From assembly GCF_030646845.1 (NCBI RefSeq), contig NZ_JAUSLE010000021.1, positions 1 to 64,000 on the forward strand: DNA of 64,000 nucleotides, read 5' to 3'. Under the pieces are notes generated by a model. That model searched no databases. It was not told where the DNA came from and saw nothing but the letters and a program-made list of their open reading frames with translations. Shown piece by piece: positions 8,422-16,753 of the stretch. The stretch comes from Rhodoferax sp. Lineage in GTDB: Bacteria > Pseudomonadota > Gammaproteobacteria > Burkholderiales > Burkholderiaceae_C. Position numbers and translations under genes: made by a program. Each line of letters opens with the position of its first letter. Within the stretch, counting starts at the first letter, position 1.

Positions 8422-8874
8422 TTATTCCCGCAAGATCATTTGGCCCCGGATCTCGCCCGCGGGGTGGGCTGGGGTGTGAATACTGGCGTACCATTTTCCA
8501 GCGAGCAGGTCCGCAGCCTGGGCCGGGGTCAACGGGGCCTGGCCTGCCAACGGGCTCTTGACCGGGCTCTTGAAGCGAAGGGCGATGCCGGCGTTGGCAC
8601 CAATGGCGGCTGGCCCATGAAAGTGGCCTCCCGTGGCTGGCCCGCTCAGCCCCGTGAACGATAACTTCCAGCGAAACAGCCTGGTGTTCTTGTCCAGTAC
8701 GGCGTCCACCCGGCCGGTCGCCGGTGTGGCGACAGGTGGCACCTGGTTCATACCGGTCATCTGGGTGCTGAATGCCGCCAGGTGTGCGTCTGGCGCCAAC
8801 ACGCTGCAGCCGGCCATCACAAGCGCCGGGATTGTGGTGGCGAGCAGGGCGCGCACGGCAAGATGGAAGCGCAT
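8422..8874 (-). CDS. CHRD-domain lipoprotein
   Basis: A 150-residue secreted protein. Residues 1-22 are a signal peptide ending in a lipobox-like VMAGC, with Cys at 22-23, so lipid anchoring is likely. Residues about 32-148 match the CHRD domain: FSTQMTGMNQVPPVATPATG near the start, then GGHFHGPA, and HTPAHPAGEIRGQM at the end. The CHRD domain was named from chordin; its bacterial function is unknown. AAGGAG lies eight bases before the ATG. It is a single gene and its neighbours suggest no role. Confidence 0.85.
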   Translation of the reverse strand: MRFHLAVRALLATTIPALVMAGCSVLAPDAHLAAFSTQMTGMNQVPPVATPATGRVDAVLDKNTRLFRWKLSFTGLSGPATGGHFHGPAAIGANAGIALRFKSPVKSPLAGQAPLTPAQAADLLAGKWYASIHTPAHPAGEIRGQMILRE

Positions 8875-8975
8875 GGTTCAACTCCTTTCAACTGGATGGA
8901 GCGATCGAAATTTGGGCCTCAGTGTAGCGGGCAGTCCCTCGTGTACGGACGCTGTTTGGCCAGGCATTTGTAACA

Positions 8976-9030
8976 AAATATGCCACTAGCCCACGTCGAT
9001 AAAGCGTCAGTAGCTATCAAGTTGATAGCG
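8976..9030 (-). repeat. Dispersed palindromic element, copy A (intergenic)
   Basis: On the minus strand this copy reads GCTATCAACTTGATAGC, then a CGC core and CGTGGGCTAGTGGC. It is the intergenic member of the family that recurs at 13473, 32612, 39847, 41017, 45605 and 63333. It lies between the CHRD gene and the 3' end of the GGDEF gene, with no coding content of its own. Confidence 0.8.
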
Positions 9031-9081
9031 TCCGTGTGGCCGCTTCGCATTCTGCAATCCGGCGCGGGTCACCGCCCCGGG

Positions 9082-10701
9082 CTAACGGCGCGTCTTCTTC
9101 TCGTCGTACATGGCGGTGTCGCTGCGGTGGGTCAGCGACGCCACCGTGTCCCCCGGCTCGGCACGCACCACGCCCACGCTGAGGCTGGACTCCAGTTGCG
9201 GGCTGATGGAGGACCAGTCGAATGCCCGCACTGCGTCGCAGATGCGCTGGCACACCTGTTGCGCCACCTTGAGATCAGCCGTCTTGAAAATGATGACGAA
9301 TTCGTCACCCCCCAGACGCGCGGCCATGTCGTCCTCGCGCACGTGGGATTTCAGAATCTGCGCAATGCGCTTGAGCACCGCGTCGCCCACCTGATGCGAG
9401 AAGTTGTCGTTGATGAGTTTGAACTTGTCCACATCGACCAGTGCCAGGCAGGGCGGTTGTCCCTGTTCGAGTCCTCTTTGCAGCAGTTCCGAGGCATAGC
9501 GCTCAAAATCACGGCGATTGGGAATGCCGGTCAAAGCGTCTTCCAGCGACAGTTTTTCAAGTTGCCGCGAGGTGAGCTCCAGCCGGTCAATGCTTTGCTG
9601 GCGCAGGCGCAGGTCGATTTGCCAGTCCACCACGTTTTCACGGGTTTCCAGACAGTCGCTGCGGATGAGCTGCTCACGCAGCCGCAGCCGGCGCAGCTCA
9701 TCCAGCGCCCGGCCATGCAGGCCTTGCGCCATGAACAGCTGCGACGCCAGCAGATGGCCGAGGCAGGCCAGTTGCTCGTGCTCCACGGTGACGGCGATCT
9801 CGATCATTTTGGCCGCGTGTTGCGTGGCCCCCGGCCAGTCGCGCCGGGCCCACGCAATCTCGGCGCCGGCCCAGGCCTCCAGTGCGGACAGCCAGGTTAG
9901 CGTGCCATACCGTTGTGCCCAGCCGGTGAGGGCGACAAGGTCATCGGCGGCCTGGTCCAGCTGCCCATGCCAGCACGCATCCAGACTGGCGCCAAACAGC
10001 AGAACAGCCTCGGTCGTCACATTCGTGCCCATCGGAAACTCGCTCGCGTCTGCCCGGACCACCTGGCGCATGACGGCCTCCCGGTGCATGCGCATGAGGG
10101 CCAGTGACGGCAGACCGCCCTCGTAATAACGTTCATGAAAGATACGTATCACCTGGGCCCACCACTGGTTGATTTGCGGCTGGAAGGTGCTCAGGGGCGG
10201 GCTGGCATGTTCGGCGATCTGAATCGCGGTGCGCAGCGCCTGTTCGGCCTTGTCAAAGTGGTGGCTCCAGAAATAGGCAGCCCCCAGAGCGTTGTATGAC
10301 AGGACGCTGTGTTCATCGTTGTCGAGAAATTCGCTCAGGCGCACACTCAGCAGCGCGGCTTCGACGGCTTCTTCGTTGCGGCCCAGGTTGAGGGCCACAA
10401 AGGCATGCGTGGCCAGCGCCAGCACTTCGCCCGGGGTGTCGCCCAGCAGCTGAAATCCTTGTGCCGCCAGCTGGCTGGCGCGGTGCGCGCGCCGGTAACG
10501 CGACAACATGCGGTCGCAGTGCGCCAGACACAGCAGCGCCTTGGCCTCAAAGCGTTTGTTGCCGAGGGTCTGGGCGGCCTTAAGAACCTTGTGGGACAAC
10601 TCCCGACCGGTCTGTACGTCGCCGCCATCTAGTGCCAGATGGGCGCTTTTCAGCTGCGTCTCCAGGCTTGCTTCGTTGAGTGCGGGCTCATCAATGTTCA
10701 T
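9082..10701 (-). CDS. Diguanylate cyclase with N-terminal helical (TPR-like) repeats
   Basis: A 539-residue protein with no clear membrane segment. Residues about 10-370 are alpha-helical repeats of TPR type (for example ALATHAFVALNLGRNEEAVE and ALGAAYFWSHHFDKAEQALR). Residues about 375-535 are a GGDEF domain with VDVDKFKLINDNF, an intact RxxD inhibitory site (REDD) and ARLGGDEFVIIF, so an active, feedback-inhibited cyclase making c-di-GMP is expected. ATG 10701 is chosen because the longer frame runs into the divergent dinG promoter region. The helical part probably senses a protein partner. Confidence 0.9.
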   Translation of the reverse strand: MNIDEPALNEASLETQLKSAHLALDGGDVQTGRELSHKVLKAAQTLGNKRFEAKALLCLAHCDRMLSRYRRAHRASQLAAQGFQLLGDTPGEVLALATHAFVALNLGRNEEAVEAALLSVRLSEFLDNDEHSVLSYNALGAAYFWSHHFDKAEQALRTAIQIAEHASPPLSTFQPQINQWWAQVIRIFHERYYEGGLPSLALMRMHREAVMRQVVRADASEFPMGTNVTTEAVLLFGASLDACWHGQLDQAADDLVALTGWAQRYGTLTWLSALEAWAGAEIAWARRDWPGATQHAAKMIEIAVTVEHEQLACLGHLLASQLFMAQGLHGRALDELRRLRLREQLIRSDCLETRENVVDWQIDLRLRQQSIDRLELTSRQLEKLSLEDALTGIPNRRDFERYASELLQRGLEQGQPPCLALVDVDKFKLINDNFSHQVGDAVLKRIAQILKSHVREDDMAARLGGDEFVIIFKTADLKVAQQVCQRICDAVRAFDWSSISPQLESSLSVGVVRAEPGDTVASLTHRSDTAMYDEKKTRR

Positions 10702-10725
10702 GTGAGCATTTTGCTTGAGGAAAAA

Positions 10726-10737
10726 GACCGATCGGTC
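10726..10737. promoter_or_regulatory. Perfect 12-bp palindrome in the GGDEF/dinG divergent promoter
   Basis: GACCGATCGGTC is a perfect dyad 25 bases upstream of the GGDEF start and about 65 bases upstream of the dinG frame. It resembles operators of TetR-family repressors, but no TetR gene is in the window. The operator role is inferred from symmetry and position only. Confidence 0.35.
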
Positions 10738-10801
10738 ATTAAGGCGGTGTAATAGAGTCTGTGCAGACCAAACCAACCAAACAGAACCATGGGTATTTCT
10801 C

Positions 10802-12946
10802 TTGACCTCTAATGCCTTGACCGACTTGTCATTGGCGGCCTTTGACCGGGTGGTGAACGCCACGCCGGGCTTTCGTTCCCGTCCGGGCCAGCGCGAGATG
10901 GCGCAGCGCATTGCAGGCAGTCTCTCAAGCGTGACGCTGGGTGAGCACCCCAACCCGGGCAAAGCCATCACCGTCATTCAGGCCGGTACCGGGGTCGGCA
11001 AGTCGGCGGCTTACCTGTCCACCACCGTGGCCATGGCGCTGGCGCGCAAGACGCGGGTTGTCATCTCCACCGCGACGGTCGCCCTGCAGGAGCAGCTGAT
11101 GACCAAGGATTTGCCGGCACTCGCCGCGGTGCTCGAAACCCCCTTTGTCTACGCCCTGGCCAAGGGGCGCGGCCGCTACGTGTGCAAGTTGAAGCTGGAG
11201 CGTCTGGCCGGCGCCGGCGAGGCAGGGGACGACCTGTTTGAGGCAGATGAAGATGCGCCCCCACCACGCGCCGCCTTCGCACGGCAGCTGCAGGGCGAGG
11301 ACCCCGAAGAGCGCCGCATGAAGTTGTACGACTCTCTGGCAGTGGCGCTGGCTGGCGGCAAATGGGACGGCGACCGCGACAACCTGGCCGAGCAGCCCGA
11401 ACCGCGCGACTGGTCTGCCGTGGCGGCTGAGCGGCACACCTGCACCGCACGGCATTGCCCACGCTTTCGCGAATGCAGCTACTACAACGCGCGCACCAAA
11501 CTGGCCGAGGCCAATGTGATCGTCGCCAACCACGATCTGGTGCTGGCTTCGCTGGGGCGCAAGGCGCTGCCCGAGCTGGACAACTGCCTGGTGGTGTTTG
11601 ACGAAGGGCATCATTTGCCGGCAACGGCGCTGGACCAGTTCGCCAGCAGCATGGATCTGTCCAACCTGCGCTGGCTGGACAAGTTGCCAAAGACCTTGCA
11701 CGAGGTGAGTGAAAAAATAAACCTGACGCTGGCGCAGGATGTCACCACGCTGGCGCAGCAGCTTAAAGGTGCCCTGCATGACGTTGGCCGCATCCTGATG
11801 GACCTGCTCAAGGTCAACAGTACCGGGTACGACGGCGTGTATCGTTTCAGGAACGGGGTGCTGCCCGACGACTTGCGTGACCCCATGACCCTGATTCAGG
11901 GTCATGCCCGGGGTCTGTCCAAAGCCCTGGAAGCCCTCGGTGCCGAAGTGAAACTGCTGGCCAAAGAGGATCCCTCGCAAGCGGTGAGCTGTTCGCTGAT
12001 GTACGCCAAGCTGGGGCAGCTGGCGCCCAAACTGGGCAGTGTGGTGGAGACCAGCAGCCTGTTGCTGGAGCATGGGCCGCAGCCCCTGGCCAAGTGGCTG
12101 AAGTCCGACACCAGTTCGGGACTGGTGTTTTTGACGGCCCATGCCTGCCCGATCGTGCCGGGCGATTTGTTGCGCCAATGCCTGTGGAGCCAGGTGCGCG
12201 GTGCGGTCATTACCTCCGCCTCTCTCACCAGTTGCGGCAGTTTTGACTATTTCCTGCAGGAGGCCGGTCTGGTCAACAACCCCTGCGTTTCAACCCTGGA
12301 GGTCGACAGCCCGTTCAACTACCGCACCCAGGGCGAGCTGATTGTGGTGGAAACCGCCGCTGACCCGAAGAACGCCGAGGCCTATACGCAGGAGATGGTG
12401 GGCGAATTGCTGGCGGATTTGAGCCAGGTTGCGCATGGGGCGCTGGTCTTGTTCACCTCGCGCGTGCAGATGAAAGCGGCGGTTGATGCACTGGGCCCCG
12501 CCCTGCAGGAGGTGGTCCTGGTGCAGGGTCAAATGGCACGCGGCCGCTTGCTTGGCGCCCATCAGGCGCGGGTCGAGGCCGGGCTGCCCTCGGTGATTTT
12601 CGGGCTGCAGTCGTTTGGCGAAGGCCTGGATTTGCCCGGTCAGTTGTGTGAGACGGTCTTCATCGCCAAGTTGCCCTTCAGCCCGCCGTCCGACCCGGTG
12701 GAAGAGGCCCGTTCCGAGTGGCTCAAGAGCGTCGGGCGTGATCCATTTACCGAATTGGTGGTGCCCGCCACCGGCATCAAGCTGTTGCAGTGGACGGGCA
12801 GGGCGATTCGCACCGAGGACGACCACGCCACCGTGATTTGTTATGACCGGCGTCTGTTGCGGTTGCCGTTTGGTCGGCGCATGCTGCAGGGCTTGCCGCC
12901 CTATGCGGTGTCGCGCCGGGTGGGTGGTGTGGCGCTGGCGGCTTAA
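10802..12946 (+). CDS. dinG: ATP-dependent DNA helicase DinG (XPD-like)
   Basis: About 714 residues. The Walker A motif is QAGTGVGKSAAYL and the DEAH-type box is VFDEGHHLPA. Four cysteines fit the 4Fe-4S cluster of DinG/XPD helicases: one in YVCKLKLERL and three in HTCTARHCPRFRECSYYN. The C-terminal motor includes FGLQSFGEGLDLPG and QWTGRAIRTEDD. DinG unwinds 5'-tailed duplexes, D-loops and R-loops during repair. The start is uncertain: the frame has no ATG near the family N-terminus, only TTG codons at 10802, 10817, 10826 and 10832. An out-of-frame ATG at 10789 encodes only seven residues. A tandem repeat follows the stop. Confidence 0.92.
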   Translation: MTSNALTDLSLAAFDRVVNATPGFRSRPGQREMAQRIAGSLSSVTLGEHPNPGKAITVIQAGTGVGKSAAYLSTTVAMALARKTRVVISTATVALQEQLMTKDLPALAAVLETPFVYALAKGRGRYVCKLKLERLAGAGEAGDDLFEADEDAPPPRAAFARQLQGEDPEERRMKLYDSLAVALAGGKWDGDRDNLAEQPEPRDWSAVAAERHTCTARHCPRFRECSYYNARTKLAEANVIVANHDLVLASLGRKALPELDNCLVVFDEGHHLPATALDQFASSMDLSNLRWLDKLPKTLHEVSEKINLTLAQDVTTLAQQLKGALHDVGRILMDLLKVNSTGYDGVYRFRNGVLPDDLRDPMTLIQGHARGLSKALEALGAEVKLLAKEDPSQAVSCSLMYAKLGQLAPKLGSVVETSSLLLEHGPQPLAKWLKSDTSSGLVFLTAHACPIVPGDLLRQCLWSQVRGAVITSASLTSCGSFDYFLQEAGLVNNPCVSTLEVDSPFNYRTQGELIVVETAADPKNAEAYTQEMVGELLADLSQVAHGALVLFTSRVQMKAAVDALGPALQEVVLVQGQMARGRLLGAHQARVEAGLPSVIFGLQSFGEGLDLPGQLCETVFIAKLPFSPPSDPVEEARSEWLKSVGRDPFTELVVPATGIKLLQWTGRAIRTEDDHATVICYDRRLLRLPFGRRMLQGLPPYAVSRRVGGVALAA

Positions 12947-12947
12947 G

Positions 12948-13106
12948 TCGGCGCCGGGCCGCCCCAAGACGACGTCGGCCCCTTGGGGGCAGCGACGACA
13001 CGTAGTGCGGAGCGTGGGGGCTACTGCAATCGGCGCCGGGCCGCCCCAAGGCGACGTCGGCCCCTTTGGGGGGCAGCGACGACATGCAGTGCGGAGCATG
13101 GGGGCT
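12948..13106 (+). repeat. Two tandem ~76-bp repeats (period 82) after dinG
   Basis: Copy 1 (12948-13022) and copy 2 (13030-13106) are nearly identical, beginning TCGGCGCCGGGCCGCCCCAA and ending in a GGGGGCT run. Each contains an inverted repeat in which CCCCAAG pairs with CCTTGGGG or CTTTGGGG. They fill most of the 222-base gap between dinG and the next gene. The second copy ends in a short T run, so it may also act as a terminator for dinG. Confidence 0.8.
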
Positions 13107-13168
13107 TTTTGACGCACTCTTGAATTTTCTGCAATTGGCCGCAATTGGGATGAACGTAAAGGAGTTCA

Positions 13169-13471
13169 ATGTTGAACCAGTTGATGACAACGATTTTTGG
13201 CGTGGTATTTCGGGTGGTGCTGCTATTGGCGGGACTGGTGTTTCTCGCCAGTCTGCTGGTTGCGGCGCTACTGGTGCTGGCCGTCTGGCTGGTGCGCGCG
13301 TTCTGGGCCCGGTTGACGGGCCAGCCGGTGAGCCCCTGGACCTTTCAGGTCAATCGCCAGGAGATGTGGAACCGGTTCTATCGGGCGCCGGGACATGGCC
13401 AGGCGCCAAAGCGCGACGATCCCAACGTAATTGACGTCGAACCCAGGGAAATCAAGCCGATCCGCGATTGA
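13169..13471 (+). CDS. Small membrane protein of unknown function
   Basis: A 100-residue protein with a well-placed AAAGGAG ribosome binding site seven bases before the ATG. Residues about 9-45 form one long or two short hydrophobic segments (FGVVFRVVLLLAGLVFLASL, then VAALLVLAVWLV). The C-terminal half is cytoplasmic-looking, with PWTFQVNRQEMWNRFYRAPG and an acidic/basic end. I do not recognise a family with known function. The stop codon directly abuts dispersed repeat copy B. Confidence 0.7.
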   Translation: MLNQLMTTIFGVVFRVVLLLAGLVFLASLLVAALLVLAVWLVRAFWARLTGQPVSPWTFQVNRQEMWNRFYRAPGHGQAPKRDDPNVIDVEPREIKPIRD

Positions 13472-13472
13472 T

Positions 13473-13528
13473 TTGCTATCGATGTGATAGCTGGTTACGC
13501 ATGTTCAGCGTGGGCTAGAGGCCTCTAG
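13473..13528 (+). repeat. Dispersed palindromic element, copy B (intergenic, overlaps a 3' end)
   Basis: The plus strand reads GCTATCGATGTGATAGC, a CGC core, then CGTGGGCTAGAGGC. The element begins right after the stop of the small membrane gene and supplies the last few codons and the stop of the convergent EcsC-family gene. It is most similar to copy A. Confidence 0.8.
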
Positions 13529-14137
13529 AGCACCTGAATCGATGACGATTTCCTTCGAGAACAACTCAATGGCCGTTTTTGCCACTTGTGTCGTGTCGAA
13601 GTAGGCGTAGGCTCCGACACCCACCGCGCCGATCAGGGGCACAAAGCGGGCTGCGCTTTTGCCGATGACTTTCTGAGTCACTTTGACGCCCAGCGTCCGC
13701 GCGGCGGACTGCAAAAAACCCAGCGATGCCCGCTGAATCACAAAGCGCTCGCCCACGCGCACCACCACATCGCGAAAAAGCTGTGCCGAGACGTGCTTGA
13801 ACAGGCAATAAACCATTTGCTCACGGCCGAGCGTCGCGCTCTTGCCATAGACGGCCGCGATGTCTGACACCATTTGCGCCTGCAGCTTCCACACCCCCAT
13901 CAGTTCCGGCAATATCGTCAGCCAGCCCAGAAAGCCCGGCGGCAGCGCCATCGAGCCTGCCATCAGGCTCGCTTGCCGGGCGGCTGAGCGGCCCAGAGCG
14001 CGGGCCCGCGCTTCGGGGTGCTCAATTTCGTTTTCACTGGACGCGGGCACCCGCAGCACCAGATCCAGGATGGCGTCGCCCACTTTGTGGCGAAAGTTCT
14101 GGTCTGAGTCGAGGGTGGCAAGGGCGTTGTCGGTCAT
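13505..14137 (-). CDS. EcsC family protein
   Basis: A 210-residue protein of the EcsC family, named after a Bacillus protein associated with an ABC transporter; the molecular role is not established. Typical features are GGS/ARQASL-like helices with MALPPGFLGWLTILPELMGV in the middle and a hydrophobic segment FVPLIGAVGVGAYAYFDT near residue 175. The last residues (GALEASSPR) and stop are encoded within or beside repeat copy B, so the C-terminus may have been altered by the repeat. ATG 14137 is preferred to 14146 because MTDNAL is the more usual family start. Confidence 0.75.
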   Translation of the reverse strand: MTDNALATLDSDQNFRHKVGDAILDLVLRVPASSENEIEHPEARARALGRSAARQASLMAGSMALPPGFLGWLTILPELMGVWKLQAQMVSDIAAVYGKSATLGREQMVYCLFKHVSAQLFRDVVVRVGERFVIQRASLGFLQSAARTLGVKVTQKVIGKSAARFVPLIGAVGVGAYAYFDTTQVAKTAIELFSKEIVIDSGALEASSPR

Positions 14138-14257
14138 GGCCAGCAATTATGTCGCCCTTCGCCCATTGACGCACCACAGGCCGCCGGCTGGTTACGATTA
14201 GGTAAATGAGTTTTACAATGGTGAATCAAAACTTCAAAAAATGAGGAGACTGACCCA

Positions 14258-15937
14258 ATGGGTGTCTACACCTACCCCAAATATGCGTACCGAAGCCCGG
14301 TCGACCTGATGGCGGGAGCGCCCCAACGCCGGCCGCTGGTGGTGGTGGGCGCTGGCCCGGTAGGGTTGGCGGCGGCGATTGATGCCCGCCTGCAGGGCAT
14401 CCCCGTGCTGTTGTTTGATGAAGATGACAGCGTGTCAGCCGGTTCGCGGGCGGTCTGTTATGCCAAGCGTGCCCTGGAGATTCTGGACCGCCTGGGCGTG
14501 GGCGACACGGTGGTGAACAAGGGGGTGAGCTGGAATGTGGGCCGAACCTTTGTCCGCAAGGACGAGGTCTATCAGTTCAATCTGGTACCCGAGCCTGGCC
14601 ACAAACGCCCCGGCATGATTAATCTGCAGCAGTACTACCTGGAGGAAGACCTTGTGGCCCGTGCCCAGGCCCTGGGTGTGGACCTGCGCTGGAAGCACAA
14701 GATGATCTCGGTCCAGCCGAAGGCGGATGGTGCGCTGCTGCGGGTGGAGACACCCGATGGCGTGTTTGACATCGAAGCCGACTGGCTGGTGGTGGCCGAT
14801 GGGGCGCGCAGCCCGATCCGGCGCGCCCTGGGGCTGGATATTGACGGCCGCGTTTTCATGGACCGGTTTCTGATTGCCGATGTGGTGATGAAGGCCGATT
14901 ACCCGGCCGAGCGCTGGTTCTGGTTCGACCCGCCGTTTCACCCCGGGCAGTCAGTGCTGCTGCACAAGCAGAGCGACAACGTCTGGCGCATTGACTTCCA
15001 GCTCGGCTGGGACGCCGACCCCGAGGAGGAGAAAAAGCCCGAGAACGTGATGCCGCGCCTCAAGGCCATGCTGGGCGACGAGCGGCCGTTTGAGCTGGAG
15101 TGGATCAGCATCTACACCTTCCAGTGCCGGCGCATGAAGGAGTTTCGCCATGGGCGGCTGCTGTTTGTGGGCGATGCGGCGCACCAGGTATCGCCGTTTG
15201 GCGCGCGCGGCGCCAATTCGGGCATTCAGGATACCGATGACCTGATCTGGAAACTCAAGCTGGTGATGGACGGCAAGGCCCCCAAGCGGCTGCTCGACAC
15301 CTACAGCCAGGATCGGACCTTTGCCGCCGACGAAAACCTGCTGAACTCGACCCGCTCGACTGACTTCATCACGCCCAAGAGCCGGGTCAGCAAGACGTTC
15401 CGGGATGCAACGCTGGCACTGGCGCAGCAGCATGGGTTTGCCCGCAAACTGGTGAACTCTGGTCGCCTGAGCGTACCGTCCTACCTGACCGAATCAGCAC
15501 TGAATACCCCCGACGGCGATCTCTTTGCGGGCAATATGGTGCCGGGTGCGCCGATGGATGATGCGCCGGTGCGGGTCGCTGGGGCAGCGGCCTGGCTGCT
15601 GGACCAGATGGGCAACCGGTTTCAGTTGCTGTGCTTTGTGGCCGAGCCGGCATTGTCGCCAGTCACTGCGGCTCTGCTGGCAGAGCTGGCAGGGTGGCCT
15701 ATTCCTGTGCAGCCCCTGCTGGTTTGCTCAGCGGCGGGCACCATGCCCGCGCGTTTGCCGACGGAAGCTGTGTTTGACCATGTGGTGGATGAACAAGGCC
15801 TGGCAGCCCGGCGCTATGACGCCCAGCCCGGCACCTGCTACCTGATTCGCCCGGACCAGCACGTGGCCGCCCGTTGGCGCGCGCTGGATGTGACCCGCAT
15901 TCGCGCGGCGCTGGCCCAAGCCACCTGCAACGTTTGA
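14258..15937 (+). CDS. FAD-dependent aromatic monooxygenase (PheA/TfdB/MhpA type)
   Basis: A 559-residue flavoprotein hydroxylase. The Rossmann motif VVGAGPVGLAAAID is at residues about 29-42, the DG motif is WLVVADGARSPIRR, and the GD motif is LLFVGDAAHQVSPFGARGAN, all hallmarks of class A aromatic hydroxylases using NAD(P)H and O2. The C-terminal thioredoxin-like domain of the PheA/MhpA subgroup appears present (residues about 430-559). GAGGAG precedes the ATG. It leads a three-gene plus-strand unit with a DUF2783 and a VOC protein, probably an aromatic-ring catabolic step. The substrate is unknown; nearby gentisate genes make a hydroxybenzoate-like compound possible but unproven. Confidence 0.85.
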   Translation: MGVYTYPKYAYRSPVDLMAGAPQRRPLVVVGAGPVGLAAAIDARLQGIPVLLFDEDDSVSAGSRAVCYAKRALEILDRLGVGDTVVNKGVSWNVGRTFVRKDEVYQFNLVPEPGHKRPGMINLQQYYLEEDLVARAQALGVDLRWKHKMISVQPKADGALLRVETPDGVFDIEADWLVVADGARSPIRRALGLDIDGRVFMDRFLIADVVMKADYPAERWFWFDPPFHPGQSVLLHKQSDNVWRIDFQLGWDADPEEEKKPENVMPRLKAMLGDERPFELEWISIYTFQCRRMKEFRHGRLLFVGDAAHQVSPFGARGANSGIQDTDDLIWKLKLVMDGKAPKRLLDTYSQDRTFAADENLLNSTRSTDFITPKSRVSKTFRDATLALAQQHGFARKLVNSGRLSVPSYLTESALNTPDGDLFAGNMVPGAPMDDAPVRVAGAAAWLLDQMGNRFQLLCFVAEPALSPVTAALLAELAGWPIPVQPLLVCSAAGTMPARLPTEAVFDHVVDEQGLAARRYDAQPGTCYLIRPDQHVAARWRALDVTRIRAALAQATCNV

Positions 15938-15957
15938 GAACCCAAGGAGTCCGAGTC

Positions 15958-16182
15958 ATGCCTCTGCAACTGCAACCCCATCTGGCCGAGCCCGGCAAAC
16001 GCTACTTTCGGGACTTCTCGCCTGGGGATGATTTCTACGAAGCGCTGCTGGAGACGCATCGCGATCTGAGCGATGAGCAAAGCGAAATGGTGAACGCCAA
16101 ACTCATCTTGCTGCTGGCCAACCACATTGGCGATATTTCCGTGCTGCGCGAGGCCATGCAACTGGCCCGCGCGGGCGTTTGA
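15958..16182 (+). CDS. DUF2783 family protein
   Basis: A 74-residue protein matching the DUF2783 pattern: DDFYEALLETHRDLSDEQS, then LILLLANHIGD and VLREAMQLAR. The family is of unknown function and, from memory, is usually found beside flavin monooxygenases of the type encoded just upstream, so it may be a subunit or chaperone of that enzyme (inference). The start at 15958 has AAGGAG ten bases upstream; the longer frame from 15874 overlaps the monooxygenase gene and is not used. Confidence 0.8.
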   Translation: MPLQLQPHLAEPGKRYFRDFSPGDDFYEALLETHRDLSDEQSEMVNAKLILLLANHIGDISVLREAMQLARAGV

Positions 16183-16213
16183 CGTTTTTCTCTAATTCTT
16201 CAAGGAGACTTGT

Positions 16214-16753
16214 ATGCCGATCAAGAAAATCCATCACGTGGCCTACCGCTGCAGGGACGCCAAGGAAACTGTGGAGTGGTACACGAAGCACCTCAACATG
16301 AACTTTGTGCTGGCCATTGCCGAGGACGAGGTGCCGTCCACCCACGCGCCGGACCCCTATATGCACTTGTTCATGGACGCCGGCGGTGGCAACATTCTGG
16401 CGTTCTTTGAGTTGCCGAATTCGCCCCCCATGGGGCGCGATGCCAACACGCCGGACTGGGTGCAGCACATTGCGCTGGAGGTGGACAATGTGGACGAACT
16501 GGAAGCCACCAAGGCGCGCCTGCAGGCCGCTGGTATCGAGGTGGTGGGTGTGACGGATCACACCATTTTCAAGTCGATCTATTTCTTCGACCCCAATGGT
16601 CACCGGCTGGAGCTGGCCGCCAACACCGGCACGCCCGAGATGATGAAAAAACTCGACGAGGTTAAATGGGACATGCTGGCCGAGTGGACGCGCACCAAGC
16701 GCGCACCCAAACACGCGGCCTGGATGCACGCGAAGGAACTGGGCCCCAACTAG
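16214..16753 (+). CDS. VOC family protein (glyoxalase/extradiol dioxygenase fold)
   Basis: A 179-residue vicinal-oxygen-chelate protein. Candidate metal ligands are a His in IHHVAYRC (residue 7 or 8), His in VQHIALEV (about residue 86) and Glu in GHRLELAAN (about residue 135), so a metal-dependent isomerase, lyase or single-domain extradiol-type dioxygenase is possible. CAAGGAGA precedes the ATG. It is the third gene of the monooxygenase/DUF2783 unit and may act on that enzyme's product. Its 3' end overlaps the convergent exonuclease gene by four bases. Confidence 0.8.
   Translation: MPIKKIHHVAYRCRDAKETVEWYTKHLNMNFVLAIAEDEVPSTHAPDPYMHLFMDAGGGNILAFFELPNSPPMGRDANTPDWVQHIALEVDNVDELEATKARLQAAGIEVVGVTDHTIFKSIYFFDPNGHRLELAANTGTPEMMKKLDEVKWDMLAEWTRTKRAPKHAAWMHAKELGPN

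Noticed and set aside
10715-10801. TTG 10715 as the dinG start
   Set aside because: It would put the promoter palindrome inside the coding region and add residues not seen at the family N-terminus.
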